From Sinonovacula constricta (taxonomy: Eukaryota > Mollusca > Bivalvia > Cardiida > Solecurtidae): a DNA stretch of 64,000 bases. The DNA lies in the NCBI GenBank assembly GCA_007844125.1, contig CM017573.1, positions 186,001 through 250,000 on the forward strand, read 5' to 3'. The position numbers and the translations under genes are program-made. Position 1 is the stretch's first letter; each line of letters begins with the position of its first letter. The notes beneath the pieces were generated by a model. It was not told the origin of the DNA. It saw nothing but the letters and a program-made list of their open reading frames with translations, and made no database searches. Shown here one piece after another: positions 1 through 12,000 of this stretch.

Positions 1-3000
1 GATACCTGGAGCTGTAGTGGTGGTACCTGGTGCTGTAGTAGTGGTACCTGGTGCTGTAGTGGTAGTACCTGGAGCTGTAGTGGTGGTACCTGGAGCTGTA
101 GTGGTGGTACCTGGTGCTGTAGTGGTGGTACCTGGAGCTGTAGAAGTGGTACCTGGAGCTGTAGTAGTGGTACCTGGTGCTGTAGTAGTGGTGCCCGGAG
201 CTGTAGTAGTGGTACCTGGAGCTGTAGTAGTGGTAGTACCTGGAGCTGTAGTAGTGGTACCTGGTGCTGTAGTAGTGGTGCCCGGAGCTGTAGTAGTGGT
301 ACCTGGAGCTGTAGTAGTGGTAGTACCTGGAGCTGTAGTAGTGGTACCTGGTGCTGTAGTAGTGGTAGTACCTGGAGCTGTAGTAGTGGTACCTGGTGCT
401 GTAGTAGTGGTAGTACCTGGAGCTGTAGTAGTGGTACCTGGTGCTGTAGTAGTGGTAGTACCTGGAGCTGTAGTAGTGGTAGTACCTGGAGCTGTAGTAG
501 TGGTACCTGGAGATGTAGTAGTGGTAGTACCTGGAGCTGTAGTAGTGGTACCTGGTGCTGTAGTAGTGGTAGTACCTGGAGCTGTAGTAGTGGTAGTACC
601 TGGAGCTGTAGTAGTGGTACCTGGAGCTGTAGTAGTGGTAGTACCTGGTGCTGTAGTAGTGGTAGTACCTGGAGCTGTAGTAGTGGTACCTGGAGCTGTA
701 GTAGTGGTAGTACCTGGAGCTGTAGTAGTGGTACCTGGTGCTGTAGTAGTGGTAGTACCTGGAGCTGTAGTAGTGGTAGTACCTGGAGCTGTAGTAGTAG
801 TACCTGGAGCTGTAGTAGTGGTAGTACCTGGAGCTGTAGTAGTGGTACCTTGTGCTGTAGTAGTGGTACCTGGAGCTGTAGTGGTAGTACCTGGTGCTGT
901 AGTGGTAGTACCTGGAGCTGTAGTAGTGGTACCTGGTGCTGTAGTAGTGGTGCCTGGTGCTGTAGTACTGGTGCCTGGTGATTTTGTGGTAGTACCTGGT
1001 GCTGTTGTGGTAGTACCTGGTGCTGTAGTAGTGGTACCTGGAGCTGTAGTAGTGGTACCTGGAGCTGTAGTAGTGGTGCCTGGTGCTGTAGTGGTAGTAC
1101 CTGGTGCTGTTGTGGTAGTACCTGGTGCTGTAGTAGTGGTACCTGGAGCTGTAGTAGGGGTGGTACCTGGAGCTGTAGTAGTGGTACCTGGAGCTGTAGT
1201 GGTGGTACCTGCAGCTGTAGTGGTACCTGGAGCTGTCGTAGTGGTAGTACCTGGAGCTGTAGTGGTGGTACCTGGAGCTGTAGTAGTGGTACCTGGAGCT
1301 GTAGTAGTGGTACCTGGAGCTGTAGTAGTGGTACCTGGAGCTGTAGTAGTGGTACCTGGAGCTGTAGTAGTGGTACCTGGAGCTGTAGTAGTGGTACCTG
1401 GAGCTGTAGTAGTGGAACCTGGTGCTGTAGAAGTGGAACCTGGAGCTGTAGTGGTGGTACCTGGAGCTGTAGTGGTCGTACAAGGAGCTGTAGTGGTGGT
1501 ACCAGGAGCTGTAGTGGTGGTACCTGGAGCTGTAGTAGTCGTACCTGGAGCAGTAGTAGTGGTACCTGGAGCTGTAGTAGTGGTACCAGGAGCTGTAGTA
1601 GTGGTACCTGGAGCTGTAGTAGTGGTGGTACCTGGAGCTGTAGTAGTGGTAGTACCTGGAGCTGTAGTGGTCGTACCAGGAGCTGTAGTAGTGGTACCTG
1701 GAGCTGTAGTAGTGGTACCTGGTGCTGTTGTGGTAGTACCTGGTGCTGTAGTAGTGGTACCTGGAGCTGTAGTAGTGGAACCTGGTGCTATAGAAGTGGA
1801 ACCTGAAGCAGTAGTAGTGGTACCTGGAGCTGAAGTGGTGGTACCTGGAGCTGTAGTGGTGGTACCTGGAGCTGTAGTGGTGGTACCTGGTGCTGTAGTA
1901 GTGGTACCTGGTGCTGTAGTGGTAGTACCTGGAGCTGTAGTGGTGGTACCTGGAGCTGTAGTGGTGGTACCTGGTGCTGTAGTGGTGGTACCTGGTGCTG
2001 TAGAAGTGGTACCTGGAGCTGTAGTAGTGGTATCTGGAGCTGTTGTGGTAGTATCTGGAGCTGTAGTGGTAGTACCTTGTGCTGTAGTGGTGGTACCTGG
2101 AGCTGTAGTAGTGGTACCTGGAGCTGTAGTAGTGGTACCTGAAGCTGTAGTGGTGGTACCAGGAGCTGTAGTGGTGGTACCTGGAGCTGTAGTAGTGGTA
2201 CCTGAAGCTGTAGTGGTGGTACCTGGAGCTGTAGTAGTGGTACCTGAAGCTGTAGTAGTGGTGCCTGGTGCTGTAGTAGTGGTACCTGAAGCTGTAGTGG
2301 TGGTACCTGAAGCTGTAGTAGTGGTACCTGGAGCTGTAGTAGTGGTACCTGGAGGTGTTGTAGTGGTACCTGGAGCTGTAGTAGTGGTACCTGGAGCTGT
2401 AGTAGTGGTACCTGGTGCTGTAGTGGTGGTACCTGGAGATGTAGTGGTAGTACCTGAAGCTGTAGTGGTGGTACCTGGAGCTGTAGTGGTGGTACCTGGA
2501 GCTGTAGTAGTGGTACCTGGAGCTGTAGTGGTGGTACCTGGAGCTGTAGTAGTGGTACCTGGAGCTGTAGTGGTAGTACCTGAAGCTGTAGTGGTGGTAC
2601 CAGGAGCTGTAGTAGTGGTACCTGGTGCTGTAGTAGTGGTACCTGGAGCTGTAGTAGTGGTACCTGAAGCTGTAGTGGTGGTACCTGGAGCTGTAGTGGT
2701 GGTACCAGGAGCTGTAGTAGTGGTACCTGGAGCTGTAGTAGTGGTGGTACCTGGAGCTGTAGTAGTGGTAGTACCTGGAGCTGTAGTGGTCGTACCAGGA
2801 GCTGTAGTAGTGGTACCTGGAGCTGTAGTAGTGGTACCTGGTGCTGTTGTGGTAGTACCTGGTGCTGTAGTAGTGGTACCTGGAGCTGTAGTAGTGGAAC
2901 CTGGTGCTATAGAAGTGGAACCTGAAGCAGTAGTAGTGGTACATGGAGCTGTAGTGGTGGTACCTGGAGCTGTAGTGGTGATACCTGGAGCTGTAGTGGT

Positions 3001-6000
3001 GGTACCTGGTGCTGTAGTAGTGGTACCTGGTGCTGTAGTGGTAGTACCTGGAGCTGTAGTGGTGGTACCTGGAGCTGTAGTGGTGGTACCTGGTGCTGTA
3101 GTGGTGGTACCTGGAGCTGTAGAAGTGGTACCTGGAGCTGTAGTAGTGGTATCTGGAGCTGTTGTGGTAGTATCTGGAGCTGTAGTGGTAGTACCTTGTG
3201 CTGTAGTGGTGGTACCTGGAGCTGTAGTAGTGGTACCTGAAGCTGTAGTGGTGGTACCAGGAGTTGTAGTGGTGGTACCTGGAGCTGTAGTAGTGGTACC
3301 TGAAGCTGTAGTGGTGGTACCTGGAGCTGTAGTAGTGGTACCTGAAGCTGTAGTAGTGGTGCCTGGTGCTGTAGTAGTGGTACCTGAAGCTGTAGTGGTG
3401 GTACCTGAAGCTATGGTAGTGGTACCTGGAGCTGTAGTAGTGGTACCTGGAGGTGTTGTAGTGGTACCTGGAGCTGTAGTAGTGGTACCTGGAGCTGTAG
3501 TAGTGGTACCTGGTGCTGTAGTGGTGGTACCTGGAGATGTAGTGGTAATACCTGAAGCTGTAGTGGTGGTACCTGGAGCTGTAGTGGTGGTACCTGGAGC
3601 TGTAGTAGTGGTACCTGGAGCTGTAGTGGTGGTACCTGGAGCTGTAGTAGTGGTACCTGGAGCTGTAGTGGTAGTACCTGAAGCTGTAGTGGTGGTACCA
3701 GGAGCTGTAGTAGTGGTACCTGGTGCTGTAGTAGTGGTACCTGGAGCTGTAGTAGTGGTACCTGAAGCTGTAGTGGTGGTACCAGGAGCTGTAGTAGTGG
3801 TACCTGGAGCTGTAGTAGTGGTACCTGGAGCTGTTGTAGTGGTAGTACCTGGAGCTGTAGTAGTGGTACCTGGAGCTGTAGTAGTGGTACCTGGAGCTGT
3901 AGTAGTGGTACCTGGTGCTGTAGTAGTGGTGCCTGCTGCTGTAGTAGTGGTACCTGGTGCTGTAGTAGTGGTGCCTGGTGCTGTAGTAGTGGTACCTGGA
4001 GATGTAGTGGTAGTACCTGGAGCTGTAGTAGTGGTACCTGGTGCTGTAGTAGTGGTACCTGATGCTGTAGTAGTGGTACCTGATGCTGTACTAGTGGTAC
4101 CTGGTGCTGTAGTAGTGGTACCTGATGCTGTAGTAGTGGTACCTGATGCTGTAGTAGTGGTATCTGGTGCTGTAGTAGTGGTACCTGGATCTGTAGTAGT
4201 GGTACCTGGAGCTGTAGTAGTGGTACCTGGAGCTGTAGTAGTGGTACCTGGAGCTGTAGTAGTTATACCTGGAGCTGTAGTAGTGGTACCTGGAGCTGTA
4301 GTGGTGGTGCCTGGTGCTGTAGTGGTAGTACCTGGTGCTGTAGTAGTGGTACCTGGAGCTGTAGTAGGCGTAATACCTGGAGCTGTAGTAGTGGTGGTAC
4401 CTGGAGCTGTTGTGGTGGTAGCAGGAGCTGTAGTGGTCGTACTTGGTGCTGTTGTAGTGGTGGTACCTGGTGCTGTAGTAGTGGTACCTGGAGCTGTAGT
4501 GGTAGTACCTGGAGCTGTAGTGGTAGTACCTGGTGCTGTTGTGGTAGTACCTGGTGCTGTAGTAGTGGTACCTGGAGCTGTAGTAGTGGTACCTGGAGCT
4601 GTCGTAGTGGTAGTACCTGGAGCTGTAGTGGTAGAACCTGGCGCTGTAGTGGTAGTACCTGGTGCTGTTGTAGTCGTGGTACCTAGTGCTGTAGTAGTGG
4701 TACCTGGAGCTGTAGTAGTGGTACCTGGAGCTGTAGTGGTAGTACCTGGAGCTGTAGTGGTAGTACCTGGAGCTGTAGTGGTAGTACCTGGTGCTGTTGT
4801 AGTGGTGGTACCTGGTGCTGTAGTAGTGGTACCTGGAGCTGTAGTGGTAGTACCTGGAGCTGTAGTGGTAGTACCTGGTGCTGTAGTGGTAGTACCTGGA
4901 GCTGTAGTGGTAGTACCTGAAGCTGTTGTGGTAGTACCTGGAGCTGTTGTAGTAGTACCTGGAGCTGTAGTAGTGGTACCTGGAGCTGTAGTGGTAGTAC
5001 CTGGAGCTGTAGTGGTAGTACCTGGAGCTGTAGTAGTGGTACCTGGAGCTGTCGTAGTGGTAGTACTTGGAGATGTAGTGGTGGTACCTGGAGCTGTAGT
5101 GGTAGTACCTGGAGCTGTAGTGGTAGTACCTGGTGCTGTTGTAGTAGTGGTACCTGGAGCTGTCGTAGTGGTAGTACTTGGAGATGTAGTGGTCGTACAA
5201 GGAGCTGTAGTGGTGGTACCAGGAGCTGTAGTGGTGGTACCTGGAGCTGTAGTAGTCGTACCTGGAGCAGTAGTAGTGGTACCTGGAGCTGTAGTAGTGG
5301 TACCAGGAGCTGTAGTAGTGGTAGTACCTGGAGCTGTAGTGGTCGTACCAGGAGCTGTAGTAGTGGTACCTGGAGCTGTAGTAGTGGTACCTGGTGCTGT
5401 TGTGGTAGTACCTGGTGCTGTAGTAGTGGTACCTGGAGCTGTAGTAGTGGAACCTGGTGCTATAGAAGTGGAACCTGAAGCAGTAGTAGTGGTACCTGGA
5501 GCTGTAGTGGTGGTACCTGGAGCTGTAGTGGTGGTACCTGGAGCTGTAGTGGTGGTACCTGGTGCTGTAGTAGTGGTACCTGGTGCTGTAGTGGTAGTAC
5601 CTGGAGCTGTAGTGGTGGTACCTGGAGCTGTAGTGGTGGTACCTGGAGCTGTAGAAGTGGTACCTGGAGCTGTAGTAGTGGTATCTGGAGCTGTTGTGGT
5701 AGTATCTGGAGCTGTAGTGGTAGTACCTTGTGCTGTAGTGGTGGTACCTGGAGCTGTAGTAGTGGTACCTGGAGCTGTAGTAGTGGTACCTGAAGCTGTA
5801 TTGGTGGTACCAGGAGTTGTAGTGGTGGTACCTGGAGCTGTAGTAGTGGTACCTGAAGCTGTAGTGGTGGTACCTGGAGCTGTAGTAGTGGTACCTGAAG
5901 CTGTAGTAGTGGTGCCTGGTGCTGTAGTAGTGGTACCTGAAGCTGTAGTGGTGGTACCTGAAGCTATGGTAGTGGTACCTGGAGCTGTAGTAGTGGTACC

Positions 6001-9000
6001 TGGAGGTGTTGTAGTGGTACCTGGAGCTGTAGTAGTGGTACCTGGAGCTGTAGTAGTGGTACCTGGTGCTGTAGTGGTGGTACCTGGAGATGTAGTGGTA
6101 GTACCTGAAGCTGTAGTGGTGGTACCTGGAGCTGTAGTGGTGGTACCTGGAGCTGTAGTAGTGGTACCTGGAGCTGTAGTGGTGGTACCTGGAGCTGTAG
6201 TAGTGGTACCTGGAGCTGTAGTGGTAGTACCTGAAGCTGTAGTGGTGGTACCAGGAGCTGTAGTAGTGGTACCTGGTGCTGTAGTAGTGGTACCTGGAGC
6301 TGTAGTAGTGGTACCTGAAGCTGTAGTGGTGGTACCAGGAGCTGTAGTAGTGGTACCTGGAGCTGTAGTAGTGGTACCTGGAGCTGTTGTAGTGGTAGTA
6401 CCTGGAGCTGTAGTAGTGGTACCTGGAGCTGTAGTAGTGGTACCTGGAGCTGTAGTAGTGGTACCTGGTGCTGTAGTAGTGGTGCCTGGTGCTGTAGTAG
6501 TGGTACCTGGTGCTGTAGTAGTGGTGCCTGGTGCTGTAGTAGTGGTACCTGGAGATGTAGTGGTAGTACCTGGAGCTGTAGTAGTGGTACCTGGTGCTGT
6601 AGTAGTGGTACCTGATGCTGTAGTAGTGGTACCTGATGCTGTAGTAGTGGTACCTGATGCTGTACTAGTGGTACCTGGTGCTGTAGTAGTGGTACCTGAT
6701 GCTGTAGTAGTGGTACCTGATGCTGTAGTAGTGGTATCTGGTGCTGTAGTAGTGGTACCTGGATCTGTAGTAGTGGTACCTGGAGCTGTAGTAGTGGTAC
6801 CTGGAGCTGTAGTAGTGGTACCTGGAGCTGTAGTAGTGGTACCTGGAGCTGTAGTAGTGGTACCTGGAGCTGTAGTAGTGGTACCTGGAGCTGTAGTGGT
6901 GGTGCCTGGTGCTGTAGTGGTAGTACCTGGTGCTGTAGTAGTGGTACCTGGAGCTGTAGTAGGCGTAATACCTGGAGCTGTAGTAGTGGTGGTACCTGGA
7001 GCTGTTGTGGTGGTAGCAGGAGCTGTAGTGGTCGTACTTGGTGCTGTTGTAGTGGTGGTACCTGGTGCTGTAGTAGTGGTACCTGGAGCTGTAGTGGTAG
7101 TACCTGGAGCTGTAGTGGTAGTACCTGGTGCTGTTGTGGTAGTACCTGGTGCTGTAGTAGTGGTACCTGGAGCTGTAGTAGTGGTACCTGGAGCTGTCGT
7201 AGTGGTAGTACCTGGAGCTGTAGTGGTAGAACCTGGCGCTGTAGTGGTAGTACCTGGTGCTGTTGTAGTCGTGGTACCTAGTGCTGTAGTAGTGGTACCT
7301 GGAGCTGTAGTAGTGGTACCTGGAGCTGTAGTGGTAGTACCTGGAGCTGTAGTGGTAGTACCTGGAGCTGTAGTGGTAGTACCTGGTGCTGTTGTAGTGG
7401 TGGTACCTGGTGCTGTAGTAGTGGTACCTGGAGCTGTAGTGGTAGTACCTGGAGCTGTAGTGGTAGTACCTGGTGCTGTAGTGGTAGTACCTGGAGCTGT
7501 AGTGGTAGTACCTGAAGCTGTTGTGGTAGTACCTGGAGCTGTTGTAGTAGTACCTGGAGCTGTAGTAGTGGTACCTGGAGCTGTAGTGGTAGTACCTGGA
7601 GCTGTAGTGGTAGTACCTGGAGCTGTAGTAGTGGTACCTGGAGCTGTCGTAGTGGTAGTACTTGGAGATGTAGTGGTGGTACCTGGAGCTGTAGTGGTAG
7701 TACCTGGAGCTGTAGTGGTAGTACCTGGTGCTGTTGTAGTAGTGGTACCTGGTGCTGTAGTAGTGGTACCTGAAGCTGTAGTGGTAGTACCTGGTGCTGT
7801 TGTGGTAGTACCTGGAGCTGTAGTGGTAGTACCTGGAGCTGTAGTAGTGGTACCTGGAGCTGTAGTAGTGGTACCTGGAGCTGTAGTGGTAGTACCTGGA
7901 GCTGTAGTGGTAGTACCTGGAGCTGTAGTAGTGGTACCTGGAGCTGTAGTAGTGGTACCTGGAGCTGTAGTAGTAGTACCTGGAGCTGTCATAGTGGTAC
8001 CTGGAGCTGTAGTGGTAGTACCTGGAGCTGTAGTTCCTGGAGCCGTAGTGGTAGTACCTGGAGCTGTAGTGGTAGTACCTGGAGCTGTAGTAGTGGTACC
8101 TGGAGCTGTAGTAGTAGTACCTGGTGCTGTAGTGGTAGTACCTGGAGCTGTAGTGGTAGTACCTGGAGCTGTAGTGGTACCTGGAGCTGTAGTGGTAGTA
8201 CCTGGAGCTGTAGTGGTAGTACCTGGTGCTGTAGTAGTAGTACCTGGAGCTGTAGTGGTAGTACCTGGAGCTGTAGTGGTAGTACCTGGAGCTGTAGTGG
8301 TGGTACCTAGAGCTGTAGTGGTAGTACCTGGAGCTGTAGTGGTAGTACCTGGAGCTGTAGTAGTAGTACCTGGAGCTGTAGTGGTAGTACCTGGAGCTGT
8401 AGTGGTAGTACCTGGAGCTGTAGTGGTAGTACCTGGAGCTGTAGTGGTAGTACCTGGAGCTGTAGTAGTGGTACCTGGAGCTGTAGTGGTAGTACCTGGA
8501 GCTGTAGTGGTAGTACCTGGAGCTGTAGTGGTAGTACCTGGAGCTGTAGTAGTGGTACCTGGAGGTGTAGTGGTAGTACCTGGAGCTGCAGTGGTAGTAC
8601 CTTGAGCTGTAGTGGTAGTACCTGGAGCTGTAGTAGTAGTACCTGGAGCTGTAGTGGTAGTACCTGGAGCTGTAGTGGTAGTACCTGGAGCTGTAGTAGT
8701 GGTACCTGGAGCTGTAGTGGTAGTACCTGGAGCTGTAGTGGTGGTACCTGGAGCTGTAGTGGTAGTACCTGGAGCTGTAGTGGTAGTACCTGGAGCTATA
8801 GTAGTGGTACCTGGAGCTGTAGTGGTAGTACCTGGAGCTGTAGTGGTAGTACCTTGAGCTGTAGTGGTAGTACCTGGAGCTGTAGTAGTGGTACCTGGAG
8901 CTGTAGTGGTAGTACCTGGAGCTGTAGTGGTAGTACCTGGAGCTGTAGTGGTGGTACCTGGAGCTGTAGTGGTAGTACCTGGAGCTGTAGTGGTGGTACC

Positions 9001-12000
9001 TGGAGCTGTAGTGGTAGTACCTGGAGCTGTAGTGGTGGTACCTGGAGCTGTAGTGGTAGTACCTGGAGCTGTAGTAGTGGTACCTGGAGCTGTAGTGGTA
9101 GTACCTGGAGCTGTAGTGGTAGTACCTTGAGCTGTAGTGGTAGTACCTGGAGCTGTAGTGGTAGTACCTGGAGCTGTAGTGGTAGTACCTTGAGCTGTAG
9201 TAGTAGTACCTGAATCTGTAGTGGTAGTACCTTGAGCTGTAGTGGTAGTACCTGGAGCTGTAGTGGTATCTGGAGCTGTAGTGGTAGTGCCTGGAGCTGT
9301 AGTGGTAGTACCTGGAGCTGTAGTGGTAGTACCTTGAGCTGTAGTGGTAGTACCTGGAGCTGTAGTGGTAGTACCTGGAGCTGTTGTGGTAGTACCTGGA
9401 GCTGTAGTGGTAGTACCTGGAGCTGTAGTGGTAGTACCTGGAGCTGTAGTGGAAGTACCTGGAGCTGTAGTGGTAGTACCTGGAGCTGTAGTGGTGGTTC
9501 CTGGGGCTGTAGTAGTAGTACCTGGAGCTGTAGTGGTAGTACCTTGAGCTGTAGTGGTAGTAACTGGCGCTGTAGTGGTAGTACCTGGAGCTGTAGTGGT
9601 GGTACCTGGAGCAGTAGAAGTGGTACCTGGAGCTGTAGTGGTAGTACCTGGAGCTGTAGTGGTAGTACCTGGAGCTGTAATGGTAGTACCTTGAGCTGTA
9701 GTGGTAGTACCTGGAGCTGTAGTGGTAGTACCTGGAGCTGTAGTGGTAGTACCTGGAGCTGTAGTGGTAGTACCTGGAGCTGTAGTGGTAGTACCTGGAG
9801 CTGTAGTGGTGGTACCTGGAGCTGTAGTGGTAGTACCTGGAGCTGTAGTGGTAGTACCTGGAGCTGTAGTAGTGGTACCTGGAGCTGTAGTAGTAGTACC
9901 TGGTGCTGTAGTAGTGGTACCTGGAGCTGTAGTGGTAGTACCTGGAGCTGTAGTAGTGGTACCTGGAGCTGAAGTAGTGGTACCTGGAGCTGTAGTAGTG
10001 GTACCTGGAGCTGTAGTGGTAGTACCTGGAGCTGTAGTGGCAGTACCTGGAGCTGTAGTGGTAGTACCTGGAGCTGTAGTAGTGGTATCTGGAGCTGTAG
10101 TGGTGGTTCCTGGAGCTGTAGTGGTAGTACCTGGAGCTGTAGTGGTAGTACCTTGAGCTGTAGTGGTAGTACCTGGTGCTGTAGTGGTAGTACCTGGAGC
10201 TGTAGTAGTGGTACCTGGAGCTGTAGTGGTAGTACCTGGAGCTGTAGTGGTCGTACCTGGAGCTGTAGTAGTGGTACCTGGAGCTGTAGTGGTAGTACCT
10301 GGTGCTGTAGTAGTGGTACCTGGAGCTGTAGTGGTAGTACCTGGAGCTGTAGTGGTAGTACCTGGAGCTGTAGTAGTGGTACCTGGAGCTGTAGTGGTAG
10401 TACCTGGAGCTGTAGTAGTAGTACCTGGAGCTGTAGTGGTAGTACCTGGAGCTGTAGTGGTAGTACCTGGAGCTGTAGTGGTGGTACCTGGAGCTGTAGT
10501 GGTAGTACCTGGAGCTGTAGTGGTAGTACCTGGAGCTGTAGTGGTAGTACCTGGAGCTGTAGTAGTAGTACCTGGAGCTGTAGTGGTAGTACCTGGAGCT
10601 GTAGTGGTAGTATCTGGAGCTGTAGTAGTGGTACCTGGAGCTGTAGTAGTAGTACCTGGTGCTGTAGTGGTAGTACCTGGAGCTGTAGTGGTAGTACCTG
10701 GAGCTGTAGTGGTAGTACCTGGAGCTGTAGTGGTAGTACCTGGAGCTGTAGTGGAAGTACCTGGAGCTGTAGTGGTAGTACCTGGAGCTGTAGTGGTGGT
10801 TCCTGGAGCTGTAGTAGTAGTACCTGAATCTGTAGTGGTAGTACCTTGAGCTGTAGTGGTAGTACCTGGAGCTGTAGTGGTAGTACCTGGAGCTGTAGTG
10901 GTAGTACCTGGAGCTGTAGTAGAAGTACCTGGAGCTATAGTGGTAGTACCTTGAGCTGTAGTGGTGGTTCCTGGAGCTGTAGTAGTAGTACCTGGAGCTG
11001 TAGTGGTAGTACCTTGAGCTGTAGTGGTAGTAGCTGGTGCTGTAGTGGTAGTACCTGGAGCTGTAGTGGTGGTACCTGGAGCAGTAGTAGTGGTACCTGG
11101 AGCTGTAGTGGTAGTACCTTGAGCTGTAGTGGTAGTACCTGGAGCTGTAGTGGTAGTACCTTGAGCTGTAGTGGTAGTACCTGGAGCTGTAGTAGTGGTA
11201 CCTGGAGCTGTAGTGGTAGTACCTGGAGCTGTAGTGGTGGTACCTGGAGCTGTAGTGGTGGTTCCTGGAGCTGTAGTAGTAGTACCTGGAGCTGTAGTGG
11301 TAGTACCTTGAGCTGTAGTGGTAGTACCTGGAGCTGTAGTGGTAGTACCTGGAGCTGTAGTGGTGGTAGCAGGAGCTGTAGTGGTAGTACCTGGAGCTGT
11401 AGTGATAGTACCTGGAGCTGTAGTGGTAGTACCTGGAGCTGTAGTGGTGGTACCTGGAGCTGTAGTGGTAGTACCTGGAGCTGTAGTGGTGGTACCTGGA
11501 GCTGTAGTGGTATCTGGAGCTGTAGTGGTAGTACCTGGAGCTGTAGTGGTAGTACCTGGAGCTGTAGTGGTAGTACCTGGAGCTGTAGTGGTAGTACCTG
11601 GAGCTGTAGTGGTAGTACCTGGAGCTGTAGTGGTGGTATCTGGAGCTGTAGTGGTAGTACCTGGAGCTGTAGTGGTAGTACCTGGAGCTGTAGTGGTAGT
11701 ACCTGGAGCTGTAGTGGTAGTACCTGGAGCTGTAGTAGTGGTACCTGGAGCTGTAGTGGTGGTACCTGGAGCTGTAGTGGTGGTATCTGGAGCTGTAGTG
11801 GTGGTACCTGGAGCTGTAGTGGTGGTATCTGGAGCTGTAGTGGTGGTATCTGGAGCTGTAGTAGTGGTACCTGGTGCTGTAGTAGTGGTACCTGGAGCTG
11901 TAGTGGTAGTACCTGGTGCTGTAGTGGTGGTACCTGGAGCTGTAGTGGTAGTACCTGGTGCTGTAGTAGTGGTACCTGGAGCTGTAGTAGTGGTACCAGG

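Noticed and set aside
4091..5200. Minus-strand Tyr/His/Ser/Arg repeat frame resembling an adhesive protein
   Set aside because: Another register of the same array, open only locally and without an upstream start or leader.
17..8605. Plus-strand 2,862-codon Val/Pro/Gly/Ala frame, elastin-like at first sight
   Set aside because: It has no ATG start or leader, is stopped repeatedly further right, and is the shadow of the minus-strand frame that has a signal peptide and no stops.
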